DNA of 64,000 nucleotides, taken from contig DKWV01000011.1 of NCBI GenBank assembly GCA_002491905.1, positions 255,144-319,143 of the forward strand, in the 5' to 3' direction. Under the pieces are notes generated by a model. The model saw nothing but the letters and a program-made list of their open reading frames with translations. It did no database searches and had not been told where the DNA came from. The translations under genes were made by a program, and so were the position numbers. Positions 34,155 to 42,962 of the stretch are shown here, one piece after another; the stretch's first letter is position 1, and each line of letters starts with the position of its first letter. This stretch comes from Lachnospiraceae bacterium UBA7143. GTDB taxonomy: Bacteria; Bacillota; Clostridia; Lachnospirales; Lachnospiraceae.

Positions 34155-35186
34155 TCATCCTTCCTTTATCCTTTCAAAAATCTCAGGCAGCTCACAGAGA
34201 AAGGTGCGCCCGCTCAAATCATCAAAGGGCGGCGGGAGCGGCGGAAACATCACCTTATAGGCGTGTAAAAGCTGTGACTGTACGCCATATTTCTGACGGT
34301 ATCGCTCATTCCATGCCCTGTCACCGTACTTATAATCCCCCAACAGCGGATGACCGATGCTCGCCAGATGCGCCCTGATCTGGTGGGGCTTTCCCGTGAT
34401 CAGTTCCACTTCCAGAAGCGTCTTATCCGGCTCCTGCCTAAGAGGCGTATATCTGGTCTGGATGTAAGCGTCTTCTTTATCTCCCAGACCGTTCTTCTTT
34501 CCGGCGTTCAGCTCTGGAACGCCGCCATGATCCGATGAACCGGGAAATGGCTTTATCGTCACCTTGTTTTTCTTCTCATCCTTGTGCAGATAGCCCTCAA
34601 TCAACTGTTCTTCCGCTACCATGCCTTTTACATAAAGCTGATAATATTTGTGAAGGGTCCTGTCCTTTAAAAGCCCGCCCAGCAGCTGCGCTCCCCTGAG
34701 GGTTTTGGCACAGAGCACCATGCCGCTCGTATTGCGGTCGAGGCGGTTGCAGACGGAGGGTTTATAGAAGGCAAGCTCTTTTTCGGAAATGCCGCCCTTT
34801 TCCAGAAGATAACCGATCAGCCACTCGTTGAGGGAAAGATCGGACTTATCCGCTTTCTGGGACAGAACACCGGCTGGCTTATCTGCAATCAGGATGTGAT
34901 CGTCCTCATAAATAAGCCGGATACCCTGCAGCCGCTTATATACTGTTCTGTACTGTCCTGAAGGCCTGTCCATAAATTTATCCAGCGTTTCCTGCGCAAA
35001 AAAAATTCTGACACAGTCTCCCGCCGCAATCTTTTCACTGCCGTCAGCCTTCTTATCGTTCAGGGTAATATTCTTTTTTCGCAGCATTTTATAGAGGAAA
35101 CCGCTGCCTGCGTTTGGCAGAATCCTGTGCAGATACTTGTCAAACCGCTGCCCGGACTCCCGCTCGCCGATGATCGCCTGATACAT
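34155..35186 (-). CDS. RluA family pseudouridine synthase
   Basis: A 343-residue enzyme that converts uridine to pseudouridine in rRNA or tRNA. It has an S4-like N-terminal domain (about 1-75, GQRFDKYLHRILPNAGSGFL) and the RluA catalytic motif with aspartate in CNRLDRNTSGM, followed by GKPHQIRAHLASIGHPLLGD. The start at 35186 has GGGAGAG 6 bases upstream; the frame to 35261 is an extension without support. The precise target (RluC- or RluD-like) cannot be told from sequence. Confidence 0.92.
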   Translation of the reverse strand: MYQAIIGERESGQRFDKYLHRILPNAGSGFLYKMLRKKNITLNDKKADGSEKIAAGDCVRIFFAQETLDKFMDRPSGQYRTVYKRLQGIRLIYEDDHILIADKPAGVLSQKADKSDLSLNEWLIGYLLEKGGISEKELAFYKPSVCNRLDRNTSGMVLCAKTLRGAQLLGGLLKDRTLHKYYQLYVKGMVAEEQLIEGYLHKDEKKNKVTIKPFPGSSDHGGVPELNAGKKNGLGDKEDAYIQTRYTPLRQEPDKTLLEVELITGKPHQIRAHLASIGHPLLGDYKYGDRAWNERYRQKYGVQSQLLHAYKVMFPPLPPPFDDLSGRTFLCELPEIFERIKEG

Positions 35187-35265
35187 GATGACTCTCCCGC
35201 TCTCTGAAATACCGCTGCAGTTTGAACCGCAGCCTCCAACGCCGTTAACAAAAGGAAACATGGTC

Positions 35266-35841
35266 TTAGATGGAAATGGAATACAACAGGCTGATAATCC
35301 CCTCCCGTTCTTTATGATCTTCCACCTGCATTTCTGCTAACCGACTTAGTCGGTCAATATACTTATCCTCCTGAGAAAAGATATTAACCGTCACGTTTTG
35401 GATGCCCTCCTGCACAAGCATCTGCTCTAAGTGCTTTTCCGCCTCTCTACAGTCGCAGGCAGGATGTTCCGTAATCCCGCAGAGCATACCGCCCTTAAGG
35501 GCCATATGGCTTAGGGGATAATTTTTCTGATAGGAGGTAAAGTAAAGATCATAAAAGGTTGTAAGGGCGCTGTCAAAATCCGTGGCAAGCTTTTTATGCA
35601 GCGCGTCACTGCAGCCCCTCGCCCTTAGAAAAAGGATAAAGTTCACCGCACTCTTACAGGCGGGCAGGCAGCCTAAAACTGCCACGATGGTGAGCAGATT
35701 TTTATTGGAGCCGGTTCGTATGATTCCGGAGATATATAGGGCGGCGGAAATGCCAAAGAAAAGAACAGTCCGCAGCGCCGTGTATATTTTTCTGTTTTTT
35801 ATATATCCGTAACTGCCTTTCGGCACGAGTATATTTTTCAT
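35266..35841 (-). CDS. Conserved hypothetical membrane protein
   Basis: A 191-residue protein with two adjacent transmembrane helices near the N-terminus (about 23-42 and 48-70) and a cytoplasmic C-terminal domain (about 75-191) with a GGMLCGITEHPACDC segment and a charged helix. No known domain was recognised. It starts within the stop of the SDR gene (ATGA overlap) and is followed after about 80 bases by the RluA-type gene, so it is part of the same transcription unit. Confidence 0.72.
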   Translation of the reverse strand: MKNILVPKGSYGYIKNRKIYTALRTVLFFGISAALYISGIIRTGSNKNLLTIVAVLGCLPACKSAVNFILFLRARGCSDALHKKLATDFDSALTTFYDLYFTSYQKNYPLSHMALKGGMLCGITEHPACDCREAEKHLEQMLVQEGIQNVTVNIFSQEDKYIDRLSRLAEMQVEDHKEREGIISLLYSISI

Positions 35842-36584
35842 AATCTCATCATCACATTCTGTACGCTCTGGGTTGACAGATACAATAGCTTTACGGGCAG
35901 GCCGCAGATGGAAACGCTTTTCCCGGTTTTACAGTCGTCGATCGCTTTTTTCACCACACATGCGGTTTTCACCATAGTGAGCTTTTTCAGGACGCCAAGT
36001 CCAGACATGTCCTCATAGGCATGCGCAAGAAAAGGGGTATTGACCGGACCCGGACAGACAGCGGTCACGGTGATTCCCCGCCCCTTGAGCTCCCGGTCAA
36101 GCGCACGGCTCAGGGAATACACATAGGCCTTGGAGGCTGCGTAGACGGCAAAGGCGCTCTGCGGGACAAAAGCCGCCCCGGAGGAAACCTGTATCAGTTT
36201 GCTGCCGCTTCTCATGTAAGGCAGGCAAAGCATGGTCATACGGGTCAGCGCCATAATGTTTAACTGGATCATTGCGTCGATCTCTTCCTTATTCTGTCTG
36301 GCAAAGGGCTTGTGGCTGCCGATCCCCGCGCAGTTGACCAGCACCGTAATCTTCGGATTCTGTATGGCGAGCACTTCCTCAAACTGTTTCAGTGCGGTTT
36401 CATCTGTCAGGTCAATGACAACGACGCGGGCTTTGGTCCGCAGGGAGCCGGCCAGTTCTTCCAGACTCTCCCGGCTGCGGGCCAGAAGCCATATTTCCTC
36501 CGTTTTACCGAGATTGTTATCCAGTTGTAGGGCAAATTCCTTCCCCATTCCGGAGGAGGCGCCCGTGACGATAGCGATATTCAT
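35838..36584 (-). CDS. Short-chain dehydrogenase/reductase
   Basis: A 248-residue classical SDR with the cofactor motif VTGASSGMGKEFA at the N-terminus, NCAG in VLVNCAGIGSH, and the catalytic Ser-Tyr-Lys set (QVSSGAAF, then YAASKAY). The PCPGPVNT-like motif VCPGPVNTPFL follows. It resembles the DltE/YqjQ-type group, with a hydrophobic C-terminus. The substrate is unknown. GAGG lies 5 bases before the ATG at 36584. Confidence 0.9.
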   Translation of the reverse strand: MNIAIVTGASSGMGKEFALQLDNNLGKTEEIWLLARSRESLEELAGSLRTKARVVVIDLTDETALKQFEEVLAIQNPKITVLVNCAGIGSHKPFARQNKEEIDAMIQLNIMALTRMTMLCLPYMRSGSKLIQVSSGAAFVPQSAFAVYAASKAYVYSLSRALDRELKGRGITVTAVCPGPVNTPFLAHAYEDMSGLGVLKKLTMVKTACVVKKAIDDCKTGKSVSICGLPVKLLYLSTQSVQNVMMRL

Positions 36585-36727
36585 ATACACCTCATGATTC
36601 CAAAATTTCTGCTATGCTTTAGTGTACCACTTTTAACTGTCATCCGCAAACAATTACTTTATGACGAAAGCAAAGACGCCGCATTCAAAAAAGCATATCA
36701 GATTTCACAAAATATTTTTTCAAAAAC

Positions 36728-36756
36728 TATCATTTTTCGTGAATATGATGTATAAT
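36728..36756 (+). promoter_or_regulatory. Tentative glgC promoter
   Basis: A consensus TATAAT at 36751-36756 lies 33 bases before the glgC ATG, but the -35 (TATCAT at 36728-36733) is poor. Confidence 0.35.
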
Positions 36757-36788
36757 TTTTATAAATTGTAAAAAGGAGGAAATCGAAT

Positions 36789-37997
36789 ATGGCAAAAGAA
36801 ATGATTGCAATGCTTCTTGCCGGCGGACAAGGCTCCCGTCTGTACACCCTTACCGAGAAGCTTGCAAAACCTGCTGTCCCATTCGGCGGAAAATACCGCA
36901 TCATTGACTTCCCGCTGTCCAACTGCGTCAATTCAGGCATTGATACGGTAGGTATCCTGACGCAATATCAGCCGCTCGTTCTGAATGAATACATAGGCAA
37001 CGGGCAGCCCTGGGATCTTGACCGTCTGTACGGCGGTGTACATGTGCTGCCGCCCTACCAGAAATCCGGGGGCTCTGACTGGTACAAGGGAACGGCAAAC
37101 GCGATTTACCAGAATATATCGTTTATCGAGCGCTATGATCCGAAATATGTCATTATTCTCTCCGGCGACCAGATCTGCAAACAGGATTACAGTGATTTTC
37201 TGGAATTTCACAAGGAGAAAAACGCGGAATTCAGCGTAGCCGTCATGGAAGTTCCGTGGGAGGAGGCGCCCCGCTTCGGACTGATGGTTGCGGACGAGAA
37301 CGATAAGATCACGGAATTCCAGGAGAAGCCGAAAAATCCCAAGTCGAATCTGGCTTCCATGGGCATTTACATTTTCAACTGGGACATCCTGAAAAAGTAT
37401 CTGGAGGAGGACGAGGCTGACCCGAACTCCGAGAACGATTTTGGAAACAACATCATACCGAATCTGCTGCGCGATAACAGGCAGATGTATGCTTATCACT
37501 TCAACGGCTACTGGAAGGACGTGGGAACCATCCACTCTTTATGGGAAGCCAATATGGAGGTTCTGGACGCGGACGTAAGCGGCATCAACCTCTCTGACGA
37601 AAGCTGGAAGATCCACAGCCGCAACACCGGTATGACCGGTCATAAGATCAGCGCGGGCGCGGTGGTGCAAAATACCATGGTAGCCGACGGCTGCCGGATC
37701 AAAGGCGAGGTAAGACATTCCATCCTCTTTGCCGGCGTGAAGGTGGAATCCGGCGCGGTGGTGGAAGACGCGGTTGTCATGGGCAACACGACCATCAAAT
37801 CCGGCGCGGTGGTAAAGCACTGCATTGTTTCGGAAAATGTAACGATCTGTGAAAACGCTGTGGTAGGCGCGATGCCCTCCGGAGACGAGGACGGCGTGGC
37901 AACCATAGGTTCAGACCTTACGATCGGTGAAAACACGGTGGTTGGCCCGAATGCCATCGTCAGAAACGATATGAAAGGCGGTGAAGAACAATGGTAA
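36789..37997 (+). CDS. glgC: Glucose-1-phosphate adenylyltransferase GlgC
   Basis: GlgC makes ADP-glucose for glycogen synthesis. The 402-residue protein has the nucleotide-binding motif GGQGSRLYTLTEKLAKPAVPF near the N-terminus, the glucose-1-phosphate site (MGIYIF, FGNNIIP) and a C-terminal left-handed beta-helix of hexapeptide repeats (about 290-395). AAAAGGAGG lies 9 bases before the ATG. Its stop overlaps the start of glgD by 7 bases. Confidence 0.97.
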   Translation: MAKEMIAMLLAGGQGSRLYTLTEKLAKPAVPFGGKYRIIDFPLSNCVNSGIDTVGILTQYQPLVLNEYIGNGQPWDLDRLYGGVHVLPPYQKSGGSDWYKGTANAIYQNISFIERYDPKYVIILSGDQICKQDYSDFLEFHKEKNAEFSVAVMEVPWEEAPRFGLMVADENDKITEFQEKPKNPKSNLASMGIYIFNWDILKKYLEEDEADPNSENDFGNNIIPNLLRDNRQMYAYHFNGYWKDVGTIHSLWEANMEVLDADVSGINLSDESWKIHSRNTGMTGHKISAGAVVQNTMVADGCRIKGEVRHSILFAGVKVESGAVVEDAVVMGNTTIKSGAVVKHCIVSENVTICENAVVGAMPSGDEDGVATIGSDLTIGENTVVGPNAIVRNDMKGGEEQW

Positions 37998-39133
37998 AAT
38001 CAAATATAAGTGCACTTGGAATTATTTTCCCGAACAGTTATGATGTGCTGGTTCCCGAGTTGGTAAACGTGCGTTTGATGGCTTCCATTCCCTTCGCCAG
38101 CCGTTACCGTATCATCGACTTCATTTTGTCCGGCATGACAAATTCCGGCATCGGAAATATTTCCGTGATCGTGAACAAAAACTACCACTCTCTGATGGAT
38201 CATCTCGGCTCCGGCCGCGAGTGGGATCTGGTGCGCAAGAACGGCGGCTTACATATCTTCCCTCCTTTCGCGGAAAAAGAGGCGAAGCCTTATGTGGGGC
38301 GCGCGAGCGCACTGGCAAACATTTTGGATTTTCTGCGTGATGCCAAGGAAAAATACATTATCATGTCTGACACTAATATGGTGGTGAATTTTGATTTTCA
38401 CGCTATGCTGCAGACTCATATCGAGAACGAAGCGGATATGACGCTTGCCTACTGCGAACAGCCGATCCCTAACGGATTTATCAACGCCAAAAATGACGGC
38501 AGAAGCTTTTATTATACCTTTGATATGGAGGAAGATCAGATCAAAAAGGTCTACATCAATTCCAAGGAGGACGGCGTCAAGAACCTCTCCATGAATATTT
38601 TCATCATCAACCGGGATCTTCTGGTTGAGATGGTGGATAACGCATTGCTGCGCGGACAGGAATTCTTTATGCGCGATGTGCTGATGCCGCAGATCAATAA
38701 GCTGAATGTGAAAGGCTACAAATACAACGGCTATGTTGGGTTCATCACAGATATGAAGAGTTATTTCGACGAGAATATGAAACTTCTGGATGACTATAAT
38801 CTGGATGCGCTCTTCGACGGTGCTCCCGTCTATACAAAGATCAGGGGAGACCATCCGACCCAGTATGTCAACGGTTCCAAGGTGCAGAATGTGATGGTGG
38901 CTTCCGGCTGTATCATCGAGGGCGAAGTGGAAAACAGCGTGATCTTCCGCGGTGTCAAGATCGCCAAAGGCGCGACGGTGAAAAACTGTATCCTGATGCA
39001 GGACACCGTCGTGGAATCAGGCGCGAATATCGAATATCTCATCACGGACAAGGATGTCATAATCTCAGCCGGTAAAGAGATGAAGGGAACAGACACATTC
39101 CCCGTCTATATCGGAAAAGGACAGACCGTCTGA
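37991..39133 (+). CDS. glgD: GlgD, regulatory subunit of ADP-glucose pyrophosphorylase
   Basis: GlgD is a GlgC paralogue that forms a heterotetramer with it in Firmicutes and raises its activity. The 380-residue protein keeps the fold (ASRYRIIDFILSGMTNSGI, C-terminal beta-helix) but lacks the GGxGSRL phosphate-binding motif at the N-terminus, where SALGIIFPNSYDVL appears instead, so it is not catalytic by itself. Translation is coupled to glgC through the ATGGTAA overlap. Confidence 0.95.
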   Translation: MVKSNISALGIIFPNSYDVLVPELVNVRLMASIPFASRYRIIDFILSGMTNSGIGNISVIVNKNYHSLMDHLGSGREWDLVRKNGGLHIFPPFAEKEAKPYVGRASALANILDFLRDAKEKYIIMSDTNMVVNFDFHAMLQTHIENEADMTLAYCEQPIPNGFINAKNDGRSFYYTFDMEEDQIKKVYINSKEDGVKNLSMNIFIINRDLLVEMVDNALLRGQEFFMRDVLMPQINKLNVKGYKYNGYVGFITDMKSYFDENMKLLDDYNLDALFDGAPVYTKIRGDHPTQYVNGSKVQNVMVASGCIIEGEVENSVIFRGVKIAKGATVKNCILMQDTVVESGANIEYLITDKDVIISAGKEMKGTDTFPVYIGKGQTV

Positions 39134-39142
39134 AAATCGAGC

Positions 39143-39181
39143 ATGTCCCGCAGATGATGTACTGTCTGCGGGACATTTTTT
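39143..39181 (+). terminator. Terminator of glgCD
   Basis: ATGTCCCGCAGA (39143-39154) pairs perfectly with TCTGCGGGACAT (39165-39176), followed by six T. It starts 10 bases after the glgD stop. Confidence 0.92.
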
Positions 39182-39184
39182 GCC

Positions 39185-41146
39185 CTATTTTTTCTTTTTA
39201 TGCACATTGCGGATCGTCTTTTTCCTGCCGGTCCTTCTGTCAGACTGTCTGGGGCCGCCGCTCTCCCGCTTTCCCTCATCTGCCCGTCTGCGGCTGTCAC
39301 TCTCCCGCTTCCCGCCGACAGGCTTTCTGTAGCCGCCGGTATTCCCGCCGTCCGTCTTCCGCGGCCGGATCAGGCACTTTTTGTCAAAGCCGATCAGATC
39401 CTCCCTGCCGCCCTTTATGAGAGCCTCTCTGACCAACTCGTAATTGTTTGGATTGCGGTACTGGATCAGCGCCCGCTGCATCGCTTTTTCATGGGGATTG
39501 CGGCAGACGTACACTTTTTTGCCGTCTCTGGGGTCGATGCCCGTATAGTACATGACCGTGGACACGGTGGAGGGCGTTGGATAGAAATCCTGTACCTGCT
39601 CCGGCATATAGCCAAGATCCCGCAGATATTCCGCCAGCTCTATGGCCTCCTTCAGGGTGGAACCGGGATGGGAGGACATCAGATAAGGTACCAGAAACTG
39701 TTTTTTCCCGAGCTGCTCATTTAACTTTGTATATTTTTTGACAAACTTTTCGTATACTTCCTTCCGGGGCTTTCCGAGATACTTAAGGACCTGATCGGAA
39801 ATATGTTCTGGCGCCACCTTGAGCTGTCCGCTGACATGATACTCTACCAGCTCCCGGAAAAAGGTGTCGTCCGGGTCAGCCATCAGGTAATCAAACCGTA
39901 TTCCCGAGCGGATAAAGACCTTTTTCACGCCTGGCAGCGCCCGCAGCCTGCGAAGAAGAGACAGATAATCGCTGTGGTCCACCTCCAGGTTGGGACAGGG
40001 TTTCGGAAAAAGGCACTGTCTGTTCTTGCAGACGCCCTTAGTCATCTGTTTCTGACAGGAGGGATGCCGGAAGTTGGCCGTGGGTCCGCCAACGTCGTGG
40101 ATATAGCCCTTAAAATCTTTATCCTGTGTCATAATCTCCGCTTCCCGCAGGATGGATTCATGACTTCTGACCTGTACTGTCCTGCCCTGATGAAAGGTGA
40201 GTGCGCAGAAATTACAGCCGCCGAAACATCCTCTGTTGCTGACCAGTGAGAATTTGATCTCCGATATGGCCAGCACGCCGCCGGCTTCCTCATAGGAAGG
40301 GTGGTATGTGCGCATATAGGGCAGCTCGTAAATCCCGTCCATCTCCTCCGTTGTGAGCGGCGGCTGGGGCGGATTCTGCACCACATAAACGCCGTTCGGA
40401 TAAGGCTCTATCAGGGTTTTCCCCGTGAAAGGATCGGTATTGCAATACTGGATCTGAAAGCTTTCCGCATATTTCGCCGGATGCGCCTTCATCTCCTCAT
40501 AGGCAGGCAGCTCCACAGCCTCATAAATGCCCCCGGTATCCTTCGTCTTATAGACGGTTCCCGGAATAAAAGTGATATCCTTCACCGCGATGCCGCTGTC
40601 TAAGGCCTCCGCGATCTCCACAACGGACTTTTCCCCCATGCCGTAAGAGATCAGGTCTGCCTGACTGTCCAGCAGAATGGATCGTTTGAAACTGTCAGAC
40701 CAGTAATCGTAATGCGCCATCCGCCTCAGACTCGCTTCAATACCGCCGATGATCACCGGCACATCCTTGTATACCCGGCGGATCAGATTGCCGTAGACCA
40801 CGGTGGCGTGATCCGGTCTTTTATATGGCTCGCCACCCGGAGTATATGCATCCGTCGGACGGTGTTTCCCGGAGACAAAATAGTGGTTCACCATAGAGTC
40901 CATATTGCCGCCTGATACGAGAAAGGCAAGCCTGGGGCGTCCCAGCACCGTGATGCTGTTCCCATCCTTCCAGTCCGGCTGGGAAATGATGCCTACGCTG
41001 TAGCCGTGAGCCTCCAAAACCCTGCTGATAATGGCGTGTCCGAAGGAAGGGTGATCCACATAGGCGTCACCGATCACATAGACGAAATCAAGCCGTTCTA
41101 TCCCCCGCTCTTCCATATCCTTTTTTGAAATCGGCAAAAAACTCAT
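39185..41146 (-). CDS. YgiQ family radical SAM protein
   Basis: A 653-residue radical SAM protein of the UPF0313/YgiQ family. The 4Fe-4S motif is in NRGCFGGCNFCALTFHQG (about residues 310-327), preceded by the family N-terminal domain (LPISKKDMEERGIERLDFV). The C-terminal 50 residues are an Arg/Lys/Gly-rich, low-complexity tail (KRESDSRRRADEGKRESG), which may bind nucleic acid. The reaction is unknown. The HAD gene overlaps its start by 4 bases. Confidence 0.93.
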   Translation of the reverse strand: MSFLPISKKDMEERGIERLDFVYVIGDAYVDHPSFGHAIISRVLEAHGYSVGIISQPDWKDGNSITVLGRPRLAFLVSGGNMDSMVNHYFVSGKHRPTDAYTPGGEPYKRPDHATVVYGNLIRRVYKDVPVIIGGIEASLRRMAHYDYWSDSFKRSILLDSQADLISYGMGEKSVVEIAEALDSGIAVKDITFIPGTVYKTKDTGGIYEAVELPAYEEMKAHPAKYAESFQIQYCNTDPFTGKTLIEPYPNGVYVVQNPPQPPLTTEEMDGIYELPYMRTYHPSYEEAGGVLAISEIKFSLVSNRGCFGGCNFCALTFHQGRTVQVRSHESILREAEIMTQDKDFKGYIHDVGGPTANFRHPSCQKQMTKGVCKNRQCLFPKPCPNLEVDHSDYLSLLRRLRALPGVKKVFIRSGIRFDYLMADPDDTFFRELVEYHVSGQLKVAPEHISDQVLKYLGKPRKEVYEKFVKKYTKLNEQLGKKQFLVPYLMSSHPGSTLKEAIELAEYLRDLGYMPEQVQDFYPTPSTVSTVMYYTGIDPRDGKKVYVCRNPHEKAMQRALIQYRNPNNYELVREALIKGGREDLIGFDKKCLIRPRKTDGGNTGGYRKPVGGKRESDSRRRADEGKRESGGPRQSDRRTGRKKTIRNVHKKKK

Positions 41147-41796
41147 AACAATACCCCGTTTTGGATCAGCTCCGTAAAGTGAAAGGTGTAGTAATCTGCG
41201 AGTTCCCGTTTTATATTGTCCTGATGCCTGGAATATTCATCATAGACGGCGCACACTTTCATACCCGCCGCTTTCCCCGCCTGAATGCCCGGTATAATAT
41301 CCTCGAACACCAGACAGTTTCCGGGATCGACGGCAAGTTCTTTCGCCACCGCCAGATAAATGTCCGGCGCGGGCTTTCCCCGCTTCACCTCGCACGCCGT
41401 CATGATGCAGTCAAAACAGGATTCCAGATTGTGGGCCCGCACCACGTTTTCCACAAGCTGTCTGGAATTGCTGGTGGCAATGCCGGCTTTAATGCCATGT
41501 GACGTACAGTATGACAGAAGTTCTTTGACGCCTTCCTTTACCGGCACTTCATGGGCATATTTATCCCCAGCCATACGGTTCCAGTCGTCCTTGATCGTTT
41601 CCAGGTCAATCGGCAGGTCAAAGCGCTCCTTAAAATAGGCCGCTGTCTCGGAAAAGCTCATCCCCTCGATACACGCCTGCAGATTTTCCGGCAGCTCTAT
41701 GCCGAATTTTCCAAGATATTCTATGTCTATGGATCTCCAGATCCACATGGAATCCACCATAGAACCGTCCAGATCAAAAATAACCGCTTCTATCAT
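41143..41796 (-). CDS. HAD family hydrolase (phosphatase/phosphomutase type)
   Basis: A 217-residue HAD subfamily IA enzyme with motif I FDLDGSMVDS, an alpha-helical cap (about 15-85), motif II ATSNSRQ, the lysine in CEVKRGKPAPD and motif IV FEDIIPGIQAGKAAG. The sequence resembles beta-phosphoglucomutase and phosphoglycolate phosphatase relatives. The substrate cannot be set. Its stop overlaps the ygiQ-like start (ATGA), so both are co-translated. Confidence 0.9.
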   Translation of the reverse strand: MIEAVIFDLDGSMVDSMWIWRSIDIEYLGKFGIELPENLQACIEGMSFSETAAYFKERFDLPIDLETIKDDWNRMAGDKYAHEVPVKEGVKELLSYCTSHGIKAGIATSNSRQLVENVVRAHNLESCFDCIMTACEVKRGKPAPDIYLAVAKELAVDPGNCLVFEDIIPGIQAGKAAGMKVCAVYDEYSRHQDNIKRELADYYTFHFTELIQNGVLL

Positions 41797-41890
41797 CTAT
41801 CTGTTTCCTTCCTATGTTTCTTTCGTTTTTTGTCATGTCAAAACGCTTTCCCGGAATATACATGTACAAAACCAATAACTGGTGAACCGC

Positions 41891-42904
41891 ATGACTTTTG
41901 ACCGAAAAACGATGCAAAGACTTTGGCAGGGCTTTCTTCGCCTGCTGTATATGTCTGTCGGCGTTTACCTGACATTCCTTCTTCTGCGCTATCCGGCCCT
42001 GTCCCTGCAGTATGCCCTGACGGGACTGAACCTGTGGTTTCAGAAAATGATCCCCACGCTTCTGCCCTTTATGATTCTGTCAGGTATTTTAATCAATATG
42101 AACCTGACAGAAGGCTTTGTACGCCTGTTTCACCCCGTCCTGCACTTCTTTTACGGCACCACGCCAAACGGTTCTTACACCCTGCTTATGGGATTTCTCT
42201 GCGGTTTCCCGATGGGAGCGCGGATCGCCGGCGAACTGTGCCGGACGGGACGGCTCCATACAGAGGAGGGGAACCGTCTGCTGGCCTTTACCAATAACAT
42301 TGGCCCGATCTATTTTCTGAGCTTCGTGGTAAGCACGCTGTCTCTGGAAAAGCCGCTTGCGCCCTTTCTTGTTATGTATGGAGTTCCCCTTGTCTACGGC
42401 CTGTTCGTAATGCGGCTTCCCCTGCCCTTTCATCGTCATAATGGCATGTTTGAAGTGCAGTCCCCCTCCTCTAATAGACCGACCGAGTCAATCAACTCTG
42501 GTTTATCTGCTGCATCTATTTCTAAGCAGATTCCACATGCGGAGGGGCTTTTAGAAGCCACCGACCATGCCGTGGTCTCCGGCCTGATCGGCATTGCAAA
42601 ACTTGGCGGTTACATGGTGTTTTTCAATCTGCTGAATATTCTCTTCGTACCCTTTACCCATTTGCCTGACACGCTTATGAAGACCTATTACTGTATTTTG
42701 GAAATTACCGGCGGGATCGCGCGGTGTGGATCGCTCCATCCAGTTCTGGTGCTGGTTATGCTGCCCTTCGGCGGTTTTTCCTGCATTGCCCAGACATACA
42801 GCATGATCCGGGGCACGGATCTGTCCGTCCGCACTTATGTACTGCACAAGCTTGCGCAGACAGCTGTCACAGCGTTGATTTATCTTCTGTGGCAGCCATT
42901 TTGA
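41891..42904 (+). CDS. ylbJ: YlbJ-like sporulation integral membrane protein
   Basis: A polytopic membrane protein of about 337 residues with roughly eight helices and two gate (nucleoside-recognition-like) domains: FQKMIPTLLPFMILSGILI and GFLCGFPMGARIAGELCRTG, then ITGGIARCGSL later. YlbJ is needed for spore formation in B. subtilis, where it lies next to ylbI (coaD) and ylbH (rsmD); here coaD and rsmD are 2-3 kb away on the other strand. The ATG at 41891 with GGTGA 7 bases upstream is preferred to GTG at 41882. The role is inferred by homology. Confidence 0.85.
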   Translation: MTFDRKTMQRLWQGFLRLLYMSVGVYLTFLLLRYPALSLQYALTGLNLWFQKMIPTLLPFMILSGILINMNLTEGFVRLFHPVLHFFYGTTPNGSYTLLMGFLCGFPMGARIAGELCRTGRLHTEEGNRLLAFTNNIGPIYFLSFVVSTLSLEKPLAPFLVMYGVPLVYGLFVMRLPLPFHRHNGMFEVQSPSSNRPTESINSGLSAASISKQIPHAEGLLEATDHAVVSGLIGIAKLGGYMVFFNLLNILFVPFTHLPDTLMKTYYCILEITGGIARCGSLHPVLVLVMLPFGGFSCIAQTYSMIRGTDLSVRTYVLHKLAQTAVTALIYLLWQPF

Positions 42905-42962
42905 GGCGTCCCGGCGGACGGCGTTTTCCCGCAGATGCAAAACGGGTGTTTACCGTCTTATG